DNA of 64,000 nucleotides from Hydractinia symbiolongicarpus (lineage: Eukaryota > Cnidaria > Hydrozoa > Anthoathecata > Hydractiniidae). Every line of letters begins with the position of its first letter. Position 1 is the first letter of the stretch. The DNA lies in NCBI RefSeq assembly GCF_029227915.1, contig NC_079879.1, positions 28,526,501 through 28,590,500 on the forward strand, in the 5' to 3' direction. Below are positions 52,060 to 62,076 of the stretch, piece by piece. The position numbers and the translations under genes are program-made. The notes under the pieces are model-generated. The model did not search any database. It was not told where the DNA came from and was given only the letters and a program-made list of their open reading frames with translations.

Positions 52060-52735
52060 GTTTGCCGGCGATTAAACCTCTTTCACTAAGCGTCTCATCA
52101 AAAATGAAAACATTTTTAAAAACTACAAGTCTCATGCGTTTTAGTGGTGAAAAAAAAGTTAAAAAATCGTTCGGGAAATGAGTTTACTCCCTGGGTACTT
52201 TCTTTGTATACTTTTGACTATACGGGCCGAGTCCGGGATTTACGGGAAGTCGCGGGTTTTCGTTTGCCGGCAATTAAACTTCTTTTATTCAGCGTCTCAT
52301 CAAAAATGAAAACAATTTTTAAAAACTACAAGTCTCATGGGCTTTAGTGGTGAAATAATAAATTGAAAAATCGTTCGGGAAATGAGTTTACACCCCGGGT
52401 ACTTTCTTTGTATACTTTTGACTATACGGGCCGAGTCGGGGATTTACGGGAAATCGCAGGTTTTCGTTTGCCGGCGATTAAACTTCTTTTATTCAGCGTC
52501 TCATCAAAAATGAAAACATTTTTGAAAACTACATGTCTCATGCGTTTTAGTGGTGAAAAAATAATTTAAGAAATCGTTCGGGAAATGAGTTTACACCCTG
52601 GGTACTTTCTCTGTATACTTTTGACTATACGGGCCGAGTGCGGGATTTACGGGAAATCGCAGGTTTTCGTTTGCCGGCGATTAAACTTCTTTTATTCAGC
52701 GTCTCATCAAAAATGAAAACATTTTTGAAAACTAC
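52060..52735 (+). repeat. 13-monomer HOR, partial copy 3
   Basis: About 3.3 monomers follow copy 2, including 'aataaattg' and 'ctacatgtctc', then break into the 1,015-bp duplication. One extra A at about 52,313 ('acaattttta') shifts the offset to 2,636 bp. Confidence 0.78.
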
Positions 52736-53466
52736 AAGTCTCATGGGCTTTAGTGGTGAAATAATAATTTGAAAAATCGTTCGGGAAATGAGTTTACACC
52801 CCGGGTACTTTCTTTGTATACTTTTGACTATACGGGCCGAGTCGGGGATTTACGGGAAATCGCAGGTTTTCGTTTGCCGGCGATTTAAACTTCTTTTATT
52901 CAGCGTCTCATCAAAAATGAAAACATTTTTGAAAACTAAAAGTCTCATGCGTTTTAGTGGTGAAAAAATAATTTAAGAAATCGTTTGGGAAATGAGTTTA
53001 CACCCTGGGTACTTTCTCTGTATACTTTTGACTATACGGGCCGAGTCCGGGATTTACGGGAAATCGCAGGTTTTCGTTTGCCGGCGATTAAACTTTTTTT
53101 ATTCAGCGTCTCATCAAAAATGAAAACATTTTTGAAAACTACAAGTCTCATGCGTTTTAGTGGTGAAAAAATAATTTAAAAAATCGTTTGGGAAATTAGT
53201 TTACTCCCTGGGTACTTTCTTTGTATACCTTTGACTATACGGGCCGAGTCCGGGATTGACGGGAAATCGCAGGTTTTCGTTTGCCGGCGATTAAACTTCT
53301 TTTATTCAGCGTCTCATCAAAAATGAAAACATTTTTGAAAACTATAATTCTCATGCGTTTTAGTGGTGGAAAAATAAATTAAGAGATCGTTCGGGAAATG
53401 AGTTTACTCCCTGGGTACTACCTTTGTATACTTTTGACTATACGGGCCAAGCCCGGGATTTACGAG
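52451..53466 (+). repeat. 1,015-bp (5-monomer) duplication, copy 1
   Basis: It overlaps the tail of the partial 13-monomer copy. It carries an extra T at about 52,885 ('cgatttaaac'), so this copy is one base longer. Private variants include 'gtgcggg' near 52,639 and 'ctataattc' near 53,342. Confidence 0.8.
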
Positions 53467-54481
53467 AAATCGCAGGTTTTCGTTTGCCGGCGATTAAACT
53501 TCTTTTATTCAGCGTCTCATCAAAAATGAAAACATTTTTGAAAACTACAAGTCTCATGCGTTTTAGTGGTGAAAAAATAATTTAAGAAATCGTTCGGGAA
53601 ATGAGTTTACACCCTGGGTACTTTCTCTGTATACTTTTGACTATACGGGCCGAGTCCGGGATTTACGGGAAATCGCAGGTTTTCGTTTGCCGGCGATTAA
53701 ACTTCTTTTATTCAGCATCTCATCAAAAATGAAAACATTTTTGAAAACTACAAGTCTCATGGGCTTTAGTGGTGAAATAATAATTTGAAAAATCGTTCGG
53801 GAAATGAGTTTACACCCCGGGTACTTTCTTTGTATACTTTTGACTATACGGGCCGAGTCGGGGATTTACGGGAAATCGCAGGTTTTCGTTTGCCGGCGAT
53901 TAAACTTCTTTTATTCAGCGTCTCATCAAAAATGAAAACATTTTTGAAAACTAAAAGTCTCATGCGTTTTAGTGGTGAAAAAATAATTTAAGAAATCGTT
54001 TGGGAAATGAGTTTACACCCTGGGTACTTTCTCTGTATACTTTTGACTATACGGGCCGAGTCCGGGATTTACGGGAAATCGCAGGTTTTCGTTTGCCGGC
54101 GATTAAACTTTTTTTATTCAGCGTCTCATCAAAAATGAAAACATTTTTGAAAACTACAAGTCTCATGCGTTTTAGTGGTGAAAAAATAATTTAAAAAATC
54201 GTTTGGGAAATTAGTTTACTCCCTGGGTACTTTCTTTGTATACCTTTGACTATACGGGCCGAGTCCGGGATTGACGGGAAATCGCAGGTTTTCGTTTGCC
54301 GGCGATTAAACTTCTTTTATTCAGCGTCTCATCAAAAATGAAAACATTTTTGAAAACTACAATTCTCATGCGTTTTAGTGGTGGAAAAATAAATTAAGAG
54401 ATCGTTCGGGAAATGAGTTTACTCCCTGGGTACTAACTTTGTATACTTTTGAGTATACGGGCCAAGCCCGGGATTTACGAG
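53467..54481 (+). repeat. 1,015-bp (5-monomer) duplication, copy 2
   Basis: It repeats the previous segment; both share 'ctaaaagtctc', the 'tttgggaaatgagtttacacc' tail context and 'ttacgagaaatcg'. The junction sits within the shared 'gaaatcgc' near 53,467. Confidence 0.8.
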
Positions 54482-55800
54482 AAATCGCGGGTTTTCGTTT
54501 GCCGGCGATTAAACTTCTTTTATTCAGCGTCTCATCAGAAATGAAAACATTTTTAAAAACTACAATTCTCATGCGTTTTAGTGGTGAAAAAATAATTTAA
54601 AAAATCGTTCTGGAAATGAGTTTACTCACAGGGTACTTTCTTTGTATACATTCGACTATACGGGCCAAGCCCGGGATTTACGGGAAATCGCGGGTTTTCG
54701 TTTGCCGGCGATTAAACCTCTTTCACTAAGCGTCTCATCAAAAATGAAAACATTTTTAAAAACTACAAGTCTCATGCGTTTTAGTGGTGAAAAAAAAGTT
54801 AAAAAATCGTTCGGGAAATGAGTTTACTCCCTGGGTACTTTCTTTGTATACTTTTGACTATACGGGCCGAGTCCGGGATTTACGGGAAGTCGCGGGTTTT
54901 CGTTTGCCGGCAATTAAACTTCTTTTATTCAGCGTCTCATCAAAAATGAAAACATTTTTAAAAACTACAAGTCTCATGGGCTTTAGTGGTGAAATAATAA
55001 TTTGAAAAATCGTTCGGGAAATGAGTTTACACCCCGGGTACTTTCTTTGTATACTTTTGACTATACGGGCCGAGTCGGGGATTTACGGGAAATCGCAGGT
55101 TTTCGTTTGCCGGCGATTAAACTTCTTTTATTCAGCGTCTCATCAAAAATGAAAACATTTTTGAAAACTACAAGTCTCATGCGTTTTAGTGGTGAAAAAA
55201 TAATTTGAGAAATCGTTCGGGAAATGAGTTTACACCCTGGGTACTTTCTCTGTATACTTTTGACTATACGGGCCGAGTCCGGGATTTACGGGAAATCGCA
55301 GGTTTTCGTTTGCCGGCGATTAAACTTCTTTTATTCAGCGTCTCATCAAAAATGAAAACATTTTTGAAAACTACAAGTCTCATGGGCTTTAGTGGTGAAA
55401 TAATAATTTGAAAAATCGTTCGGGAAATGAGTTTACACCCCGGGTACTTTCTTTGTATACTTTTGATTATACGGGCCGAGTCGGGGATTTACGGGAAATC
55501 GCAGGTTTTCGTTTGCCGGCGATTAAACTTCTTTTATTCAGCGTCGCATCAAAAATGAAAACATTTTTGAAAACTACAAGTCTCATGCGTTTTAGTTGTG
55601 AAAAAATAATTTAAGAAATCGTTCGGGAAATGAGTTTACACCCTGGGTACTTTCTCTGTATACTTTTGACTATACGGGCCGAGTCCGGGATTTACGGGAA
55701 ATCGCAGGTTTTCGTTTGCCGGCGATTAAACTTTTTTTATTCAGCGTCTCATCAAAAATGAAAACATTTTTGAAAACTACAAGTCTCATGCGTTTTAGTG
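54482..55800 (+). repeat. Class F run with 406-bp dimer repeat
   Basis: A 'gaaaaaaaagtt' monomer (54,784 on) is followed by an F / 'aagaaatcg' pair that occurs twice with a 406-bp period (55,002 and 55,408). The copies differ at a few sites: 'ttgagaaatcg' in one, and 'cgtcgcatc' and 'gttgtg' in the other. This is the shortest local period above the monomer in the window. Confidence 0.77.
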
Positions 55801-57483
55801 GTGAAAAAATAATTTAAAAAATCGTTCGGCAAATGAGTTTACTCCCTGGGTACTTTCTTTGTATACTTTTGACTATGCGGGCCGAGTCCGGGGTTTGCGG
55901 GAAATGGCGGGTTTTCGTTTGCCAGCGATTAAACTTTTTTTATTCAGCGTCTCATCAAAAATGAAAACATTTTTGAAAACTACAAGTCTCAAGCGTTTTA
56001 GTGGTGAAAAGATAATTTAAAAAATCGTTTTGGAAATGAGTTTACTCACAGGGTACTTTCTTTGTATACATTCGACTATACGGGACAAGCCCGGGATTTA
56101 CGGGAAATCGCGGGTTTTCGTTTGCCGGCGATTAAACCACTTTCATTAAGCGTCTCATCAAAAATGAAAACAATTCTGAAAACTACAAGTCTCATGCGTT
56201 TTAGTGGTGAAAAAATAATTTAAAAATTCGTTCGGGAAATGAGTTTACTCACTGGGTACTTTCCTTGTATACTTTTAACTATACGGGCCGAGTCTGGGAT
56301 TTACAGAAAATCGCGGTTTTTCGTTTGCCGGCGATTAAACTTCTTTTATTCAGCGTCTCATCAAAAATGAAAACATTTTTGAAAACTACAAGTCTCAAGC
56401 GTTTTAGTGGTGAAAAGATAATTTAAAAAATCGTTTTGGAAATGAGTTTACTCACAGGGTACTTTCTTTGTATACATTCGACTATACGGGCCGAGTCCGG
56501 GATTTACGGGAAATCGCAGGTTTTCGTTTGCCGGCGATTAAACTTCTTTTATTCAGCGTCTCATCAAAAATGAAAACATTTTTGAAAACTACAAGGCTCA
56601 TGCGTTTTAGTGGTGAAAAAATAATTTAAAAAATCGTTCGGCAAATGAGTTTACTCCCTGGGTACTTTCTTTGCATACTTTTGACTATGCGGGCCGAGTC
56701 CGGGGTTTACGGGAAATGGCGGGTTTTCGTTTGCCGGCGATTAAACTTCTTTTATTCAGCGTCTCATCAAAAATGAAAACATTTTTGAAAACTACAAGTC
56801 TCAAGCGTTTTAGTGGTGAAAAGATAATTTAAAAAATCGTTTTGGAAATGAGTTTACTCACAGGGTATTTTCTTTGTATACATTCGACTATACGGGACAA
56901 GCCCGGGATTTACGGGAAATCGCGGGTTTTCGTTTGCCGGCGAATAAACCACTTTCATTAAGCGTCTCATCAAAAATGAAAACATTTCTGAAAACTACAA
57001 GTCTCATGCGTTTTAGTGGTGAAAAAATAATTTAAAAATTCGTTCGGGAAATGAGTTTACTCACTGGGTACTTTCCTTGTATACTTTTAACTATACGGGC
57101 CGAGTCCGGGATTTACGGAAAATCGCGGGTTTTCGTTTGCCGGCGATTAAACTTCTTTTATTCAGCGTCTCATCAAAAATGAAAACATTTTTGAAAACTA
57201 CAAGTCTCAAGCGTTTTAGTGGTGAAAAGATAATTTAAAAAATCGTTTTGGAAATGAGTTTACTCACAGGGTACTTTCTTTGTATACATTCGACTATACG
57301 GGCCAAGCCCGGGATTTACGGGAAATCGCGGGTTTTCATTTGCCGGCGATTAAACCACTTTCATTAAGCGTCTCATAAAAAATGAAAACATTTCTGAAAA
57401 CTACAAGTCTCATGCGTTTTAGTGGTGAAAAAATAATTTAAAAATTCTTTCGGGAAATGAGTTTACTCACTGGGTACTTTCTT
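55801..57483 (+). repeat. Class G' zone
   Basis: The order follows 17.4-20.2 kb: 'cggcaaatg' with 'gtttgcggg', 'tctcaagcg' with 'gaaaagataa', 'gggacaagccc', 'ccttgtatacttttaac', and 'tttgcatac'. It lacks the 1,489-bp duplication and has 'aaaaatgaaaac' where the first zone lost a T ('aaaaagaaaac'). It thus looks like the ancestral state for that site. Confidence 0.78.
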
Positions 57484-58092
57484 TGTATACTTTTGACTAT
57501 ACGGGCCGAGTCCGGGATTTACGGGAAATCGCAGGTTTTCGTTTGCCGGCGATTAAACTTCTTTTATTCAGCGTCTCATCAAAAATGAAAACATTTTTGA
57601 AAACTACAATTCTCATGCGTTTTAGTAGTGAAAAAATAAATAAAAAAATCGTTCGGGAAATGAGTTTACTCCCTGGGTACTTTCTTTGTATACTTTTGAG
57701 TATACGTGCCGAGTCCGGGATTTACGGGAAATCGCAGGTTTTCGTTTGCCGGCAATTAAACCTCTTTTATTCAGCGTCTCATTAAAAATGAAAACATTTT
57801 TGAAAACTACAAGTCTCATGGGCGTTAGTAGTGAAATAATAATTTAAAAAATCGTTTGGGAAATGAGTTTACTCCCTGCGTACTTTCTTTGTATACTTTT
57901 GACTATACGGGCCGAGCCCGTTATTTACGGGAAATCGCAGGTTTTCGTTTGCTGGCGATTAAACTTCTTCTATTCAGCGTCTCATCAAGAATGAAAACAT
58001 TTTTGAAAACTACAAGTCTCATGCGTTTTAGTGGTGAAAAAATAAATTAAAAAATCGTTCGGGAAATGAGTTTACTCCCTGGGTACTTTCTT
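57484..58092 (+). repeat. G-to-A boundary, copy 2
   Basis: Three monomers (57,484, 57,687, 57,890) correspond one-for-one with 20,555, 20,758 and 20,961 at exactly 36,929 bp. They share 'aaataaataaaa', 'cattaaaaatg', 'gttagtagtg' and 'catcaagaatg'. Confidence 0.82.
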
Positions 58093-59035
58093 TGTATACT
58101 TTTGATTATGCGGGCCAAGCCCGGGATTTACGGGAAATCGCGGGTTTTCGTTTGCCGGCGATTAAACCTCTTTTATTCAGCGTCTCATCAAAAATGAAAA
58201 CATTTTTGAAAACTACAAGACTCATGCGTTTTAGTGGTGAAAAAATAAATTAAAAAATCGTTCGGGAAATGAGTTTACTTCCTGGGTACTTTCTTTGTAT
58301 ACTTTTGACTATACGGGCCGAGTCCGGGATTTACGGGAAATCGCGGGTTTTCGTTTGCCGGCGATTAAACCTCTTTTATTCAGCGTCTCATCAAAAATGA
58401 AAACATTTTTGAAAACTACAAGACTCATGCGTTTTAGTGGTGAAAAAATAATTTAAAAAATCGTTCGGGAAATGAGTTTACTCCCTGGGTACTTTCTTTG
58501 TATACTTTTGACTATACGGGCCGAGTCCGGGATTTACGGGAAATCGCGGGTTTTCGTTTGCCGGCGATTAAATTTCTTTTATTCAGCGTCTCATCAAAAA
58601 TAAAAACATTTTTAAAAACTACAAGTCTCATGGGCTTTAGTGGTGAAATAATAATTTAAAAAATCGTTCGGGAAATGAGTTTACACCCTGGGTACTTTCT
58701 TTGTATACTTTTGACAATACGGGCCAAGCCCGGGATTTACGGGAAATCGCGGGTTTTCGTTTGCCGGCGATTAAACTTCTTTTATTCAGCGTCTCATCAA
58801 AAATGAAAACAATTTTGAAAACTACAAGTCTTATGCGTTTTAGTGGTGAAAAAATAATTTAAAAAAACGTTCTGGAAATGAGTTTACTCACGGGGTACTT
58901 TTTTTGTATACATTCGACTATACGGGCCAAGCCCGGGATTTATGGGAAATCGCGGGTTTTCGTTTGCCGGCGATTAAACCTCTTTTATTCAGCGTCTCAT
59001 CAAAAATGAAAACATTTTTGAAAACTACAAGACTC
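58093..59035 (+). repeat. Class A'' entry monomers
   Basis: The order is 'gattatgcgggccaag', 'aagactc', 'aaatttctttt', 'acaattttg' with 'agtcttatg', then an attcg monomer with 'tttatggg'. This leads into an 'aagtcg' monomer, as at 21.2-22.4 kb and as at the end of the unit before 2230. Confidence 0.75.
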
Positions 59036-62000
59036 ATGCGTTTTAGTGGTGAAAAAATAATTTAAAAAATCGTTCGGGAAATGAGTTTACTCCCTGGGTA
59101 CTTTCTTTGTATACTTTTGACTATACGGGCCGAGTCGGGGATTTACGGGAAGTCGCGGGTTTTCGTTTGCCGGCGATTAAACTTCTTTTATTCAGCGTGT
59201 CATCAAAAATGAAAACATTTTTAAAAACTACAAGTCTTATGGGCTTTAGTGGTGAAATAATAATTTTAAATAATCGTTCGGGAAATGAGTTTACACCCTG
59301 GGTACTTTCTTTGTATACTTTTGACTTTACAGGCCGAGTCCGGGATTTACGGGAAATCGCAGGTTTTCGTTTGCCGGCGATTAAACTTCTTTTATTCAGC
59401 GTCTCATCAAAAATGAAAACAAGTTTGAAGACTACAAGTCTCATGCGTTTTAGTGGTGAAAAAATAATTTAAAAAATCGTTCGGGAAATGAGTTTACTCC
59501 CTGGGTACTTTCTTTGTATACTTTTGACTATACAGGCCAAGCCCGGGATTTACGGGAAATCGCAGGTTTTCGTTTGCCGGCGATTAAACCACTTTCATTA
59601 AGCGTCTCATCAAAAATGAAAACATTTCTGAAAACTACAAGTCTCATGCGTTTTAGTGGTGAAAAAATAATTTAAAAAATCGTTCGGGAAATGAGTTTAC
59701 TCCCTGGGTACTTTCTTTGTATACTTTTGACTATACGGGCCGAGTCCGGGATTTACGGGAAATCGCGGGTTTTCGTTTGCCGGCGATTAAACTTCTTTTA
59801 TTCAGCGTCTCATCAAAAATGAAAACATTTTTAAAAACTACAAGTCTCATGCGTTTTAGTGGTGAAAAAATAATTTAAAAAATCGTTCGGGAAATGAGTT
59901 TACTCCCTGGGTACTTTCTTTGTATACTTTTGACTATACGGGCCAAGCCCGGGATTTACGGGAAATCGCGGGTTTTCGTTTGCCGGCGATTAAACCACTT
60001 TCATTAAGCGTCTCATCAAAAATGAAAACATTTTTAAAAACTACAAGTCTCATGGGCTTTAATGGTGAAATAATAATTTAAATAATCGTTCGGGAAATGA
60101 GTTTACACCCTGGGTACTTTCTTTGTATACTTTTGACTATACGGGCCGAGTCCGGGATTTACGGGAAATCGCAGGTTTTCGTTTGCCGGCGATTAAACTT
60201 CTTTTATTCAGCGTCTCATCAAAAATGAAAACATTTTTGAAAACTACAATTCTCATGCGTTGTAGTGGTGAAAAAATAAATTAAAAAATCGTTCGGGAAA
60301 TAAGTTTACTCCCTGGGTACTTTCTTTGTATACTTTTGAGTATACGTGCCGAGTCCGGGATTTACGCAAATCGCAGGTTTTTGTTTGCCGGCAATTAAAC
60401 TTCTTTTATTCAGCGTCTCATCAAAAATGAAAACATTTTTGATAACTACAAAACTCATGCGTTTTGGGGGGGAAAGTAATATAAAAAATCGTTCGGGAAA
60501 TGAGTTTACTCCCTGGGTACTTTCTTTGTATACTTTTGACTATACGGGCCGAGTCCGGGATTTACGGGGAGTCGCGGGTTTTCGTTTGCCGGCGATTAAA
60601 CTTCTTTTATTCAGCGTCTCATCAAAAATGAAAACATTTTTGAAAACTACAAGTCTCATGCGTTTTAGTGGTGAAAACATAATTTAAAAAATCGTTTTGG
60701 AAATGAGTTTACTCACAGGGTACTTTCTTTGTATACATTCGACTATACGGGCCAAGCCCGGGATTTACGGGAAATCGCGGGTTTTCGTTTGCCGGCGATT
60801 AAACCACTTTCATTAAGCGTCTCATCAAAAATGAAAACATTTCTGAAAACTACAAGTATCATGCGTTTTAGTGGTGAAAAAATAATTTAAAAATTCGTTC
60901 GGGAAATGAGTTTACTCCCTGGGTACTTTCTTTGTATACTTTTGACTATACGGGCCAAGCCCGGGATTTACGGGAAATCGCGGGTTTTCGTTTGCCAGCG
61001 ATTAAACCACTTTCATTAAGCGTCTCATCAAAAATGAAAACATTTCTGAAAACTACAAGTCTCATGCGTTTTAGTGGTGAAAAAAATAATTTAAAAAATC
61101 GTTCGGGAAATGAGTTTACTCCCTGGGTACTTTCTTTGTATACTTTTGACTATACGGGCCGAGTCCGGGATTTACGGGAAATCGCGGGTTTTCGTTTGCC
61201 GGCGATTAAACTTCTTTTATTCAGCGTCTCATCAAAAATGAAAACATTTATAAAAACTACAAGTCTCATGGGCTTTAGTGGTGAAATAATAATTTAAAAA
61301 ATCGTTTGGGAAGTTAGTTTACTCCCTGGGTACTTTCTTTGTATACTTTTGACTATACGGGCCGAGTCCGGGATTTACGGGAAATCGCAGGTTTTCGTTT
61401 GCCGGCGATTAAACTTCTTTTATTCAGCGTCTCATCAAAAATTAAAACATTTTTGAAAACTACAATTCTCATGCGTTGTAGTGGTGAAAAAATAAATTAA
61501 AAAATCGTTCGGGAAATAAGTTTACTCCCTGGGTACTTTCTTTGTATACTTTTGAGTATACGTGCCGAGTCCGGGATTTACGCAAATCGCAGGTTTTTGT
61601 TTGCCGGCAATTAAACTTCTTTTATTCAGCGTCTCATCAAAAATGAAAACATTTTTGATAACTACAAAACTCATGCGTTTTGGGGGGGAAAGTAATATAA
61701 AAAATCGTTCGGGAAATGAGTTTACTCCCTGGGTACTTTCTTTGTATACTTTTGACTATACGGGCCGAGTCCGGGATTTACGGGGAGTCGCGGTTTTTCG
61801 TTTGCCGGCGATTAAACTTCTTTTATTCAGCGTCTCATCAAAAATGAAAACATTTTTGAAAACTACAAGTCTCATGCGTTTTAGTGGTGAAAACATAATT
61901 TAAAAAATCGTTTTGGAAATGAGTTTACTCACAGGGTACTTTCTTTGTATACATTCGACTATACGGGCCAAGCCCGGGATTTACGGGAAATCGCGGGTTT

Positions 62001-62076
62001 TCGTTTGCCGGCGATTAAACCACTTTCATTAAGCGTCTCATCAAAAATGAAAACATTTCTGAAAACTACAAGTATC
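59036..62076 (+). repeat. 3,041-bp (15-monomer) duplication, copy 1, class A''
   Basis: It starts with the 'gtcgggg/aagtcg' monomer seen at position 1 and the 'ctttacaggcc' monomer. G7 tracts lie at 60,466 and 61,682, so it contains its own 6-monomer (1,216-bp) internal repeat. The 'ttacgcaaatcg' deletion and 'gttgtagtgg' mark this zone only. Confidence 0.82.
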
